DNA from: an uncultured Clostridia bacterium
GTDB taxonomy: Bacteria; Bacillota; Clostridia; Oscillospirales; Acutalibacteraceae
Direction: 5' to 3'
Assembly: GCA_945876745.1 (NCBI GenBank)
Contig: CAMCPL010000002.1
Coordinates: 124,001 to 188,000 of the forward strand
DNA length: 64,000 nucleotides
Part shown: positions 44,937 through 54,685 of the stretch, in pieces
Layout: each line of letters begins with the position of its first letter
How positions within the stretch are numbered: the first letter of the stretch is position 1
Notes under the pieces: model-generated
What the model saw: only the letters and a program-made list of their open reading frames with translations
The model's database searches: none
What the model was told of the DNA's origin: nothing
Position numbers and translations under genes: made by a program

Positions 44937-46166
44937 ATGAAAAAGCTATTGCAGAATGTAAACAAGGGCAATCTTGCCATGATAATTTTCATATTCGTTA
45001 TTCTCGGCATTTTTTTAGTCGAGGTTTACAGCGTAACTCATATTGAACTGAAAACACAGACGGCAGGCATCTCGACCGTTTATGATACGATTAGCGCAAA
45101 CGCCCTTGTTGTAAGGAATGAAACGGTCATTCCGGACAGCGGTGACGGAATAACTGTTGTCGGCTGTGATAACGGTGACAAAATAAAAAAGGGCGGAAGC
45201 GTTGCAATGGTTTTTTCGTCCGAGCAGGAGGCTGTGAGCTATTCAAAATACCGTGAGCTGAGCCGTCAGCTTGCACAGTATGAAAGTCTTGTGTCCCAAA
45301 CCGTCGGTCAGTCGGCAGATTTGGAAACGGTCGATAAGGATATAGAACAAAAGGTTGTTGACTACGCCCTTTCGCTTGATGAAAATAACATTAACGATGA
45401 AAAGGAAAATCTTAATTCCGTGCTTATACGTCGTCAGATTTTGATAGGCGAGCAGGTTGACCTACAATCATATGTCACAAGCCTGACTAATGAGCTTTCG
45501 CAGTATGGCGCAGTTGCTCCGAAAAAGCAAATAACAACCGACGTTTCGGGTGTTTTCAGCACCTATACCGACGGCTTTGAAGGTCTTGTTGATTATGACA
45601 GCGCGGTTAATATGAGCGTCGATGAGTTCAAGTCAATTAAGGAAAAAATCGACTCGTTAACCGTTACCCAAAGCGGAAATATCGGCAAGGTTATTACGGA
45701 ATATAATTGGTATCTTCAAGCGCTTGTTGACTGCGAGCGTGTAAAGGATCTTGGAAACGGAGACTATGTTGAAGTTGTCTTAAAGGGCGACAGTAATACC
45801 GTTTTGAATGCAAAAATCGTAACAGGCGCGGAGCCTGAGCTGAACAATACGCAAACGCTTTTGGTGCTTCGCTGCGACAAAATGGACGAAAGTCTTGCCG
45901 AGCTTCGATGTGCCGATATAGAAATAAGGCTTAAAAAACATGAGGGAATAAAGGTTCCTGCCGACGCACTTCATGTTGTTGATGGCAAAAAGGGCGTTTA
46001 TGTACTCATTGCAAGCCAGGTTAAATTTAGGCAGGTAAATGTTATTTACAGCGACAATGATTACGTATTGGTTGAATACGATTCCTCTGATTCAAATGGT
46101 ATTCACCTTTACGATAAGATAATTACACAGGGAAAGGATTTAGAGGATGGAAAGGTTTATACTTGA
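44937..46166 (+). CDS. HlyD-like membrane protein of the SepF/DivIVA cluster
   Basis: A 409-aa protein with one N-terminal transmembrane helix (about residues 13-33) and an extracytoplasmic remainder. A barrel-sandwich half-motif (GDGITVVGCDNGDKIKKGG) near residue 72 and a long helical stretch with coiled-coil character (about 95-185) give the HlyD-type adaptor appearance. A VPADALHVVDGKKGVYVL segment near 343 closes the sandwich. No ABC transporter lies beside it. It overlaps the YggS gene by 20 nt and is followed by sepF and divIVA, so a role near the divisome or cell envelope is suggested by context. Confidence 0.75.
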   Translation: MKKLLQNVNKGNLAMIIFIFVILGIFLVEVYSVTHIELKTQTAGISTVYDTISANALVVRNETVIPDSGDGITVVGCDNGDKIKKGGSVAMVFSSEQEAVSYSKYRELSRQLAQYESLVSQTVGQSADLETVDKDIEQKVVDYALSLDENNINDEKENLNSVLIRRQILIGEQVDLQSYVTSLTNELSQYGAVAPKKQITTDVSGVFSTYTDGFEGLVDYDSAVNMSVDEFKSIKEKIDSLTVTQSGNIGKVITEYNWYLQALVDCERVKDLGNGDYVEVVLKGDSNTVLNAKIVTGAEPELNNTQTLLVLRCDKMDESLAELRCADIEIRLKKHEGIKVPADALHVVDGKKGVYVLIASQVKFRQVNVIYSDNDYVLVEYDSSDSNGIHLYDKIITQGKDLEDGKVYT

Positions 46167-46872
46167 TGAAAACAGAGTTAAAGCAACTCTTGAAAATTAC
46201 AGGCGAATAAAAAATGATGTTGCCGAAACCGCAATAAAGGCAGGGCGTAATGCAAATGACGTTCGCCTTATGTGCGTGACAAAGACTATTGAGCCTGAGT
46301 ACATCAATCCTGTTTTGGACGACGGCGCCGATTTGATAGGCGAAAACAGAGTTCAGGAGTATTGCTCAAAGCTCAATACGCTTCATCTTGACGGAGTGGA
46401 AAAGCATATTATCGGTCACCTTCAAACGAACAAAATTAAGTATATTGCCGGCAAGGTCGATATGATTGAATCGGTCGACAGCATAAGGCTTGCAAAGGAA
46501 ATTGACAAGGGCTTTTGCAAGGTCGGTGCAAAAGCGAATATTTTGGTCGAGGTCAATATCGGCAACGAGGAGTCAAAAAGCGGTTGCGATATAAGCGTTC
46601 TTGAGGAGCTTTTGCTGCAAATTGCCGAGCTTGAAAATGTGAATATTAAAGGTCTTATGACTATTCCGCCGATTTGCTCTGGTGATGAGGCAAGACGGTA
46701 TTTTGCAAAAATGCACGAAAAATTCCTTGAAATTAAAGAGAAAAATTACTGCGGCGTTGATATGGATATTCTGTCTATGGGAATGAGCGCAGATTATGAG
46801 CAGGCAATTATTGAAGGCTCAAATATAGTAAGAGTAGGCTCTGCGATTTTCGGAGCCAGAAAATATATATAA
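46147..46872 (+). CDS. YggS/PLPBP-family pyridoxal phosphate-binding protein
   Basis: A 241-aa member of the PLP homeostasis family (alanine-racemase-like barrel without racemase activity). The PLP-lysine is in VRLMCVTKTIEPE. IGENRVQEYCSK, HIIGHLQTNKIKYI and DILSMGMSADYEQAI are family signatures. In Firmicutes it is commonly located between division genes, as here just before sepF. The ATG lies inside the end of the preceding gene. Confidence 0.93.
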   Translation: MERFILDENRVKATLENYRRIKNDVAETAIKAGRNANDVRLMCVTKTIEPEYINPVLDDGADLIGENRVQEYCSKLNTLHLDGVEKHIIGHLQTNKIKYIAGKVDMIESVDSIRLAKEIDKGFCKVGAKANILVEVNIGNEESKSGCDISVLEELLLQIAELENVNIKGLMTIPPICSGDEARRYFAKMHEKFLEIKEKNYCGVDMDILSMGMSADYEQAIIEGSNIVRVGSAIFGARKYI

Positions 46873-46897
46873 TTAACAGCTTACGAGGTATGAAAAG

Positions 46898-47383
46898 ATG
46901 GGATTATTTGACAAGATTAAAGACATTATGACAGAGGACGCAGACGATTTCGACGATTTCTACGACAATGCGGACGACGGCTTAAAGCCGCCGCGCAGAC
47001 ACCGTAAGGAAGCAGAACCGACGCCTATTATCGAAAGAGAGGAAAAAAGCGATTTTTCTTCACGCCGTCAAAAAAACGACAAGGTTGTAAATATTCACAC
47101 TACGGCACAGCTTCAGGTTGTTTTGGTTAAGCCGGAGGTTTTCGAGGAAGCGGCTTCTATCGCCGACAATCTTAATGCAAGAAGAACGGTTGTGCTGAAT
47201 TTGGAAAGTGCAAGCCGTGATATTGCAAGAAGATTTTTGGATTTCCTTTCGGGTGTTGCTTATGCAAATAACGGTCAGATTAAGCGTGTTGCAAACTCAA
47301 CATACATCATAACGCCTTATAATGTTGACGTTATGGGCGACCTTATTGACGAACTTGAAAACAACGGAATGTTCGGTAATTAA
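46898..47383 (+). CDS. sepF: cell division protein SepF
   Basis: A 161-aa protein. The N-terminal amphipathic helix (MGLFDKIKDIM) for membrane binding is followed by an acidic and basic linker to about residue 65. The SepF core spans about 70-160 (VVLVKPEVFEEAASIADNL; RRTVVLNLE; RFLDFLSGVAYANNGQI). It forms rings that anchor FtsZ to the membrane in Gram-positive bacteria. It sits between the PLP-protein and divIVA genes, the usual clostridial order. Confidence 0.95.
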   Translation: MGLFDKIKDIMTEDADDFDDFYDNADDGLKPPRRHRKEAEPTPIIEREEKSDFSSRRQKNDKVVNIHTTAQLQVVLVKPEVFEEAASIADNLNARRTVVLNLESASRDIARRFLDFLSGVAYANNGQIKRVANSTYIITPYNVDVMGDLIDELENNGMFGN

Positions 47384-47401
47384 TTTTGGAGGGATGAGAA
47401 T

Positions 47402-48652
47402 ATGATTAGTTCAAAGGAGATTAGACATCTTGATTTAACCGTAACTCAAAACGGTTACAATACAAAAGAGGTTGACTCCGTATTAAGCGAATGTGCGCTT
47501 ACGATTGACGCTTATCAAAAGGAAAACGAGGAGCTTTATCGCAAAATGGAGCTTCTTGCTGCAAAGATTGAGGAATACCGCCTTGAAGAAAATGCAATCA
47601 AAACTGCGCTCGTAACCGCCGAAAAAATGGCAGAGAAGATAAAAAAGGAATCTAACGACGAAGCGACTGAATTGCTTGAAAAGAGCAGGCAGGAGGCTGA
47701 TTCTACTGTTTCAAGTGCAAAGACAGAGGCAGATAAAATCATATCAAGCGCAAGAGAATATTCCTCTACACTCATAGAAGATAAGACAAATGAGGCAAGT
47801 GAGATTATCACCAATGCACAGAATAAAGCTAATGAAGCAATAAATTCCGCCAAGATTGTAGCGCAGGATATTCTTGACCAGGCAAAGCAGATAAGCGAGG
47901 ATCTTATTTCAAAATCAAAGGCTGAAAAGGAAGCCTATGAGATTTTGACAAATACAATCAAGAACGACGCAAAGGAATTTATCGAAAAGGTAAAAGCGCT
48001 TTATAATGCCGAGCTTGAGGCGCTGAACAGCGCAAATCTTGAAACAAGCGACGAGGATACAAAGCAGGCACAAAAGGACGTTGACGATATTGACGACGAC
48101 GTTTCAAGCCTTAAAGAGGAAATCGAAGACGTTTCAAGTTCAATTCCCGACGAGGTTGTAATTGAGTCGACACAAGACGAGGAGATTGAAGTTGAGCAAG
48201 AGGTTGAAGAAGCCGAAGCCTCGCAGGAATCGCAGGACGATTTTGAAATAATCGACGATGAGCCTGAAATCGAGCAGGAAGAAGTTGAAGAGGCAGAAGA
48301 AACTCAAAGCGAGGAATTAAATGAGCCGGCAATAATCGAGCTTGACGACGAAGATGACGAAGACGACGAGCTTACCGACCCGATGGCGGCTGTTGAAGCA
48401 TTTTCAAAAACGAGCGTTACGCCCGTATCTGCGGATGCACGCACGGTTACCGAGATAACGGACGAAGCCGATATGCAATCTCAAAGTTCACTTTTTGACG
48501 ATGAAACGGCACTCCCGTTTGAATCATATTTCAATGTAAAGCGCGAAGACGCTCACACCGATAAATCCCAGGTTATCTCCCTTGTACCGCCCGAGGAAGA
48601 CGAGGAGGATGACGAGCCGAGATTCAGAGGATTTTTCAAGAAAAAGAAATAA
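47402..48652 (+). CDS. DivIVA-domain cell-division/polarity protein with acidic tail
   Basis: A 416-aa protein. The N-terminal DivIVA motif occupies residues 4-55 (IRHLDLTVTQNGYNTKEVDS), followed by a long coiled coil to about 215 that is rich in Glu, Ala, Lys and Ser. From about 220 to 330 there is an extremely acidic, repetitive Glu/Asp/Val segment. The C-terminus ends RGFFKKKK, a basic tip. DivIVA proteins bind curved membrane at septa and poles and recruit partners. The acidic tail is unusually long. It lies 18 nt after sepF. Confidence 0.9.
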   Translation: MISSKEIRHLDLTVTQNGYNTKEVDSVLSECALTIDAYQKENEELYRKMELLAAKIEEYRLEENAIKTALVTAEKMAEKIKKESNDEATELLEKSRQEADSTVSSAKTEADKIISSAREYSSTLIEDKTNEASEIITNAQNKANEAINSAKIVAQDILDQAKQISEDLISKSKAEKEAYEILTNTIKNDAKEFIEKVKALYNAELEALNSANLETSDEDTKQAQKDVDDIDDDVSSLKEEIEDVSSSIPDEVVIESTQDEEIEVEQEVEEAEASQESQDDFEIIDDEPEIEQEEVEEAEETQSEELNEPAIIELDDEDDEDDELTDPMAAVEAFSKTSVTPVSADARTVTEITDEADMQSQSSLFDDETALPFESYFNVKREDAHTDKSQVISLVPPEEDEEDDEPRFRGFFKKKK

Positions 48653-48695
48653 TTTTATAATTGATATACATAACAAATTATAAGGAGAAGGTTTA

Positions 48696-51485
48696 ATGGA
48701 TTACAATCAAACGCTTAATTTACCGAAAACCGATTTCCCTATGAGAGCTTCGCTCCCGCAGAGAGAACCGGAATTTCTGAAATTATGGAATGAAAACGAC
48801 CAGTACAGAAGACTTATGGAGCATAACGAGGGCAAGCCGTTGTTTGTCCTTCACGACGGCCCTCCGTATGCAAACGGCGATATTCATATCGGTCATGCGC
48901 TTAATAAGACTCTTAAGGATTTTATCGTACGATATAAGAATATGACAGGCTTTAATTCGCCTTTCGTTCCCGGTTGGGATACCCACGGTCTGCCGACCGA
49001 GCTTGCGGCTCGCAAAAAGGCAGGAATTACCGCAGAGTCGAATATCTCTGATTTAGAGCTTCGCAAAATCTGCCGTGAAACAGCGCTCGGTTATGTTGAT
49101 TTGCAAAGAGAGAGCTTCAAGCGTATGGGCATTATCGCAGAGTGGGATAATCCGTATATCACTCTCCAAAAGGAATTTGAGCAGGAGCAGATTAAGGTGT
49201 TCGCTTCCATGGCTTCAAAGGGCTATATTTATAAGGGCTTGAAGCCTGTTTACTGGTGCCCCGACTGTAATACTGCGCTTGCAGAGGCTGAAATCGAATA
49301 CGGCGAGGATCCGTGTCATTCAATCTATGTTAAGTTCAGAGTAACCGACGATATGGGTAAGCTTTCGGCAATGGGCGCCGAGCTTGACAAAACCTACTTC
49401 GTTATCTGGACAACAACAACCTGGACGCTTCCTGCAAACGTTGCTATCTGTGTAGGTCCGAATTACGAATACAGTCTGCTTAAAGCAAACGGCGAGTATT
49501 ATGTTATGGCAACCGACCTTGCACCCCAAGCAATGGCTGACGCAGGTATCACAGATTACGAAACAGTCGGCATTATCCGCGGCAGCGAGCTTGAATATAT
49601 GAAAACGGCTCACCCGTTTATCGACAGAACTTCGCTCGTTATTGTCGGCGACCACGTAACTCTTGAAAGCGGTACAGGCTGTGTTCATACTGCTCCCGGT
49701 CACGGTGTTGACGACTTTATCGTGTGCAAGAAATATAAAGAAATTCCTATTGTAGTTCCTGTTGACGAAAAGGGTATTCTTACCGAGGAAGCAGGACAGT
49801 TTGCAGGTCTTTCGACCGATGATGCAAACAAGCCTATCGCACAGCACCTTGATGAAATCGGCGCATTGTTTGCACTTAAAAAGATTAAGCACCAATATCC
49901 TCACTGCTGGAGATGTCATAATCCGATTATCTTCCGTGCAACAAGTCAGTGGTTCTGCTCTGTTGACGATTTTAAGGATGCGGCAGTTAAGGCGGCAGAG
50001 GACGTAAAATGGTATCCCGAATGGGGCAAGGACAGACTTCAATCAATGGTTGTTGAGCGTGCCGATTGGTGTATCTCCCGTCAGAGAAAATGGGGCGTTC
50101 CTATTCCTGTTGTATATTGTAAGGATTGCGGTAAGGAAATCATCGACGAGTCTGTAATGGCAAAGATTTCCGACATCTTCGGCGAGGAGGGCTCGGACGC
50201 TTGGTATGCTCACGAGGCTGAATACTTCCTGCCCGAAGGCTTTAAGTGTCCTCATTGCGGAGCTTCGAACGGCTTTGAAAAGGAAAAGGATATTATGGAC
50301 GTGTGGTTCGACTCCGGCTCGTCACACGCCGCAGTTTGCAAAAACAGACCTTATCTCAAGTGGCCTGCCGACGTATATTTGGAGGGTGCCGATCAGTACA
50401 GAGGTTGGTTCCAGTCCTCACTTCTTACATCTGTTGCAGAAGGTAACGGTGCACCGTATAAGCAGATTATCACTCACGGTTGGACTGTTGACGGCGAGGG
50501 CAGAAAGATGTCAAAGTCGCTCGGAAACGGTATCGCACCTCAGGAGATTATCGACAAATACGGCGCAGATATTCTTCGTTTGTGGGTTGCTTCTGCCGAT
50601 TATCACGCAGATATTCGTATCAGCCCCGAAATTCTTAAGCAAATCTCCGACAACTACCGTAAGATTAGAAATACCGCAAGATACTGCCTCGGCAATCTCT
50701 ACGATTTTGACCCCGATAAGGATATGGTATCTAACGACGAGCTTGAGGAGCTTGATAAGTATGCTCTTATGAAGCTTGACGGCGTTCTCGAAACAGCACG
50801 CAAGGGCTATGAGGAATACGAGTATCACACTACTGCTCACGCACTTCATAATTTCTGCGTTGTTGATATGTCAAACTTCTATTTTGACGTTTTGAAGGAC
50901 AGACTTTATACCTCTGCTCCGAACTCAAAGAGCAGACGTGCGGCTCAAACCGTACTTTATAAGGTTCTCGATGCACTTTGCCTTGTGCTCACTCCTATTC
51001 TTGCATTTACCTGTGATGAAATTTGGAGAGAGATGAAGCACGACAGCTCAAGAAATCCTGAGTCGCCGCTCTTCAATGATATTCCGAACGCCGATTATAT
51101 TGATGCTGACGAGGAATTTATCGCAAAGTGGGATAGAGTTCACGAAATCAGAACCGATGTTCAAAAGGCTTTAGAACTTGCAAGAAACGAAAAGATTATC
51201 GGCAAACCGCTTGAAGCAAAGATTACTCTTTTTGCCGACGGTGAGCTTGCGCAGTTCCTTGAAAGTGAAATCAACGCATTGCCCGAAATCTTCATTACCT
51301 CGGCAGTTGAGCTTGCCGACGGCGAGGGTGCGTTCAAGGGTGATGTTAAGGGACTTAGCATTACTGTTTCAAAGGCGGACGGCGAAAAGTGTGAGCGTTG
51401 CTGGAAGTTCTCCGACACGGTCGGAAGAGACAGCGAGCATCCTACTCTTTGCGCTTGCTGTGCCGAAACAATGAAGCAACTTTAA
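48696..51485 (+). CDS. ileS: isoleucyl-tRNA synthetase
   Basis: A 929-aa class I synthetase charging tRNA-Ile. HIGH motif in NGDIHIGHAL (about residue 58-67). The CP1 editing domain spans about 190-400 (WTTTTWTLPANVAI). KMSKS motif in GRKMSKSLGNG (about 603). The C-terminal zinc finger has CERCWKF and CACCAE. The gene immediately follows divIVA with a normal AAGGAG site 43 nt after that stop. No T-box element fits in the gap. Confidence 0.97.
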   Translation: MDYNQTLNLPKTDFPMRASLPQREPEFLKLWNENDQYRRLMEHNEGKPLFVLHDGPPYANGDIHIGHALNKTLKDFIVRYKNMTGFNSPFVPGWDTHGLPTELAARKKAGITAESNISDLELRKICRETALGYVDLQRESFKRMGIIAEWDNPYITLQKEFEQEQIKVFASMASKGYIYKGLKPVYWCPDCNTALAEAEIEYGEDPCHSIYVKFRVTDDMGKLSAMGAELDKTYFVIWTTTTWTLPANVAICVGPNYEYSLLKANGEYYVMATDLAPQAMADAGITDYETVGIIRGSELEYMKTAHPFIDRTSLVIVGDHVTLESGTGCVHTAPGHGVDDFIVCKKYKEIPIVVPVDEKGILTEEAGQFAGLSTDDANKPIAQHLDEIGALFALKKIKHQYPHCWRCHNPIIFRATSQWFCSVDDFKDAAVKAAEDVKWYPEWGKDRLQSMVVERADWCISRQRKWGVPIPVVYCKDCGKEIIDESVMAKISDIFGEEGSDAWYAHEAEYFLPEGFKCPHCGASNGFEKEKDIMDVWFDSGSSHAAVCKNRPYLKWPADVYLEGADQYRGWFQSSLLTSVAEGNGAPYKQIITHGWTVDGEGRKMSKSLGNGIAPQEIIDKYGADILRLWVASADYHADIRISPEILKQISDNYRKIRNTARYCLGNLYDFDPDKDMVSNDELEELDKYALMKLDGVLETARKGYEEYEYHTTAHALHNFCVVDMSNFYFDVLKDRLYTSAPNSKSRRAAQTVLYKVLDALCLVLTPILAFTCDEIWREMKHDSSRNPESPLFNDIPNADYIDADEEFIAKWDRVHEIRTDVQKALELARNEKIIGKPLEAKITLFADGELAQFLESEINALPEIFITSAVELADGEGAFKGDVKGLSITVSKADGEKCERCWKFSDTVGRDSEHPTLCACCAETMKQL

Positions 51486-51498
51486 TTAATTAATTTTT

Positions 51499-51534
51499 AC
51501 GCAGAACTATGGGATTTTTCTCATAGTTTTGCGT
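51499..51534 (+). terminator. hairpin between ileS and lspA
   Basis: A 13-bp stem (ACGCAGAACTATG / CATAGTTTTGCGT with one G-T pair) with little U-tract, so termination may be incomplete. lspA starts 15 nt after it. Confidence 0.7.
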
Positions 51535-51548
51535 GTTGAGGGAGTATA

Positions 51549-52046
51549 ATGAAGCATACGAAAAAGCACATTTCCTGTTTGATTATGATTGTGTTGATAA
51601 TCATTTTTGACAGGGTGACGAAGTATTTTGCCGTAAAAAATTTGTACGGCGGCGATATAGTGAATTTTATACCCGGCGTTGTTCAGTTCAGATATGCCGA
51701 AAATACGGGTATGGCGTTTTCTATGCTCAGCGGCGCAAGGTGGATTTTTATTTTTGTTACCGTTGTTGCGTGCGTTGGTGTGCTTTATTATATGCTCTCA
51801 AACCGTTGCAAAAGCCTTTGGCTTTATTGGAGCCTCGGTGTTGTCGTATCGGGCGGAATAGGTAATCTTGTTGATAGGATAATGCAGGGGTATGTTGTTG
51901 ATTTTATCGAGCCTACCTTTGTGGATTTTGCCGTCTTCAACATTGCCGACTGTGCCGTAACCTGCGGCGCCGTCTCACTCGTTATCTATCTTGTCTTCGA
52001 TATTATAAAGGATGCAAAAAAGTCAAAGGAGCAAAGTAATGGCTGA
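51549..52046 (+). CDS. lspA: lipoprotein signal peptidase II
   Basis: A 165-aa membrane aspartyl protease that cuts lipoprotein signal peptides after lipidation. There are four hydrophobic helices. The conserved catalytic motifs are present: GNLVDRIMQGYVVDFI and FNIADCAVTCG, each carrying one of the two active-site aspartates. The stop overlaps the start of the RluD-type gene. Its lipoprotein substrates are elsewhere. Confidence 0.94.
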   Translation: MKHTKKHISCLIMIVLIIIFDRVTKYFAVKNLYGGDIVNFIPGVVQFRYAENTGMAFSMLSGARWIFIFVTVVACVGVLYYMLSNRCKSLWLYWSLGVVVSGGIGNLVDRIMQGYVVDFIEPTFVDFAVFNIADCAVTCGAVSLVIYLVFDIIKDAKKSKEQSNG

Positions 52047-52962
52047 TACCTTTAATTTTGTGTCAACTGAAAACGGCGTAAGACTTGATAAACTCTTATG
52101 TGAAAATTTAGATAGCTTTACGCGTTCAGCAGTTCAAAGGCTGATTGAAGGCGGAAATGTAACGGTTAATGATGTAATCGTTGCAAAGAATTATAAATGT
52201 AAGCAAGGGGATAATGTTGAAATTTTCGTCCCCGATGCAAAGCCGCTGGAGGCAACTGCACAGAATATTGCGCTTGATATTGTCTACGAGGACAATGACC
52301 TGCTTGTTGTGAATAAGCCAAAGGGTATGGTTGTTCATCCGGCAAACGGAAATCCCGACGGCACTCTTGTTAACGCTCTGCTTTATCATTGCGGCGAAAG
52401 CCTGTCGGGCATTAACGGAGTAATCCGACCCGGTATTGTTCATAGGATTGATAAGGACACATCGGGGCTTTTGATTGTTGCAAAAAGCGACAAGGCTCAT
52501 ATCGGACTTGCCGAGCAGATAAAGGAGCATAGCTTTTCAAGAGCGTACGAAACAGTTGTTTACGGTAATATAAAGGAGGACAAATTCACCGTTTGTCAGC
52601 CTATCGGCAGAGACAGCCGTGACAGAAAGAAAATGGCGGTCACTCCGAAAAATTCAAAAAAAGCCGTAACCCATTTTGAAGTAATAAAAAGGTACGGCGA
52701 GTTTACACATTTGAGGTGTACCTTGGAGACCGGCAGAACTCATCAAATAAGAGTGCATTGTGCCTATATCGGTCACCCTGTTGCCGGTGACAGCGTTTAC
52801 GGACCCAAAAAGGTTATTGAACGATTGCACGGTCAATGTCTTCACGCAAAGCATATAGGCTTTGTTCACCCTATAACAAACGAATATTTGGAATTTGAAA
52901 GCGAGCTACCCGAATACTTTGTATCGTTTTTGAATTATTTGGATAACAAATACGGAGGATAA
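52039..52962 (+). CDS. RluD-type 23S rRNA pseudouridine synthase
   Basis: A 307-aa RluA-family enzyme with an N-terminal S4 RNA-binding domain (RLDKLLCENLDSFTRS start, residues about 12-65) and a catalytic core with HRIDKDTSGLLIVAK, whose Asp is the nucleophile, followed by GRTHQIRVHCAYIGHPVAGD. The S4 arrangement favours RluD, which modifies helix 69 of 23S rRNA, but the target is inferred. The frame could start at 52012, but the ATG at 52039 has AAGGAG 8 nt upstream and gives the normal N-terminus. Confidence 0.93.
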   Translation: MADTFNFVSTENGVRLDKLLCENLDSFTRSAVQRLIEGGNVTVNDVIVAKNYKCKQGDNVEIFVPDAKPLEATAQNIALDIVYEDNDLLVVNKPKGMVVHPANGNPDGTLVNALLYHCGESLSGINGVIRPGIVHRIDKDTSGLLIVAKSDKAHIGLAEQIKEHSFSRAYETVVYGNIKEDKFTVCQPIGRDSRDRKKMAVTPKNSKKAVTHFEVIKRYGEFTHLRCTLETGRTHQIRVHCAYIGHPVAGDSVYGPKKVIERLHGQCLHAKHIGFVHPITNEYLEFESELPEYFVSFLNYLDNKYGG

Positions 52963-53820
52963 ATGGAAAGAACCTTTGAAAATTGGCTTGTTGTGTCGGA
53001 TATAGACGGAACGCTGAACAATAAACTTCGCCGCCTGCCAAAGCGTAATTATAACGCCATTAAGGAATTTACCGAAAGAGGCGGAAATTTCACTCTTGCA
53101 TCCGGCAGACTTCAGTCAAGCCTTGAAAGAAATTACAACAGAATAACTCCCAATCAGCCTGCTGTTGTACTCAACGGTGCAGGTCTTTACGACTATAACA
53201 ACAGGGAAATGCTATGGCGTAATACAATCGGTAAAAAGGGAAGAGAATTCGTAAAATACATATCCGAGGAGTTTGACGAGATATTCAAGAGCGTCGATAT
53301 CGGCGTATATTTTGACGACTATGTTTATATAGTGAACAAGGGTCTTATGTCGCGCTTTACAATGCACGCTGACAAGGCGAAGTACGAGTATGTTGATTCT
53401 ATTGACGATATTCCCGAGGAGGGCTGGATGAAGGTCATTTTCTGGTCAAATCCGGTTATGATAGGCAAGCTGCGAAAGATTATCGCAACTCTTGAAAACC
53501 CCGACGCAAACTTTATGTCTTCGTCTATTCTCACCCTTGAAATGCTCCAAAAGGATACTCATAAGGGCGTTGGAATTATGAAACTCGCCGATATGCTTGG
53601 GATAGAAAAGAGTCACGTTGCCGCAATCGGAGATTACTATAACGATTGGGATATGCTCAAAACAGTCGGACTTCCTGCCTGCGCAGGTCAGGCTCCGAGC
53701 TCAATACACAAGATTTGTAAATTCGAGGCGTGCCATTGCAATAAGGGCTGTGTTGCCGATTTGCTTGAGTATATTATGAGCGGTAAGGCAGACGACGACA
53801 TAAGAAGGGGAAGAATTTAA
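52963..53820 (+). CDS. Cof-type HAD-IIB sugar-phosphate phosphatase
   Basis: A 285-aa HAD hydrolase. The phosphorylation loop SDIDGTLN has nucleophile D13 and acid/base D15. The cap domain is in the middle (type C2b), and the C-terminal motif [13 protein letters not shown] contains the metal Asp pair. Such enzymes dephosphorylate sugar phosphates or cofactor intermediates with broad specificity. The physiological substrate is unknown. It starts one base after the RluD-type gene stop region and overlaps nfo by one base. Confidence 0.92.
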   Translation: MERTFENWLVVSDIDGTLNNKLRRLPKRNYNAIKEFTERGGNFTLASGRLQSSLERNYNRITPNQPAVVLNGAGLYDYNNREMLWRNTIGKKGREFVKYISEEFDEIFKSVDIGVYFDDYVYIVNKGLMSRFTMHADKAKYEYVDSIDDIPEEGWMKVIFWSNPVMIGKLRKIIATLENPDANFMSSSILTLEMLQKDTHKGVGIMKLADMLGIEKSHVAAIGDYYNDWDMLKTVGLPACAGQAPSSIHKICKFEACHCNKGCVADLLEYIMSGKADDDIRRGRI

Positions 53821-54653
53821 TGATTACTCTCGGTGCTCATTTGTCCGCTTCTAAAGGCTTTGTGAATATGTACGAAACAGCGTTGTCAATAGGCGCAAAC
53901 ACATTTCAGTTTTTCACACGCAACCCCAGAGGCGGCAAGGCAAAGGATATTGATATAGCGGATATAGAAAAATTTTCAGAGCTTGTAAACGCAAATGCTT
54001 CTTTCGGCACCGTGCTTGCTCACGCTCCGTATACTCTTAACGCTTGTTCTGCAAAGGCAGATGTTCGCACCTTTGCGCTTGAAACCTTTAAGGACGATAT
54101 TGCAAGAATGGAGCTTATTCCCAATCAGCTATATAATTTTCACCCCGGCTCTCACGTCGGTCAGGGCGAGGAAAAGGGAATTGAACAGATTGCCGAAATA
54201 CTCAACGAGGTCATTTTTGAAGATATGACGACTACCGTTTTGCTCGAAACAATGGCGGGCAAGGGCAGTGAAATCGGAAAAAACTTTGAAGAGCTTAATG
54301 AAATTATAAAAAGGGTGGAGCTTAACGGTAAAGTGGGCGTTTGTCTTGATACCTGTCATGTTCACGACGGCGGCTATGATATTGTGAACAGTCTTGACGA
54401 AGTGCTTGAACAGTTTGATAAAGTTATTGGTATTGACAGACTTAAAGCGCTTCACCTAAACGACAGTAAAAATCCTGTCGGCGCACATAAGGACAGACAC
54501 GAGAAAATCGGCGAGGGATATATAGGAATAAAATCCTTTGAAAATATAGTTAACCACCCTGTATTGAGTACGCTTCCTATGTTCCTCGAAACGCCAAACG
54601 AGCTCGACGGCTACGCAAAGGAAATTGAACTTTTAAGAAGTCTTGTAAAATAA
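53820..54653 (+). CDS. nfo: deoxyribonuclease IV (AP endonuclease)
   Basis: A 277-aa trinuclear zinc endonuclease of base-excision repair. All nine-metal-ligand motif regions are visible: [70 protein letters not shown] and LETPNE. The start overlaps the preceding HAD gene stop (TAATG). Length is normal. Confidence 0.96.
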   Translation: MITLGAHLSASKGFVNMYETALSIGANTFQFFTRNPRGGKAKDIDIADIEKFSELVNANASFGTVLAHAPYTLNACSAKADVRTFALETFKDDIARMELIPNQLYNFHPGSHVGQGEEKGIEQIAEILNEVIFEDMTTTVLLETMAGKGSEIGKNFEELNEIIKRVELNGKVGVCLDTCHVHDGGYDIVNSLDEVLEQFDKVIGIDRLKALHLNDSKNPVGAHKDRHEKIGEGYIGIKSFENIVNHPVLSTLPMFLETPNELDGYAKEIELLRSLVK

Positions 54654-54685
54654 TTTGACGAATAATCTATAAAGGAGGTGAGCTT

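Noticed and set aside
48653-48695. T-box leader before ileS
   Set aside because: The gap of 43 nt from the previous stop is too short for a T-box.
52012-52038. Longer start of the RluD-type gene inside lspA
   Set aside because: AAGGAG is correctly spaced from the ATG at 52039, not from the earlier start.
54654-54685. HipB-like antitoxin gene upstream of the HipA-like kinase
   Set aside because: Only 32 nt lie between nfo and the kinase gene, too short for a coding gene.
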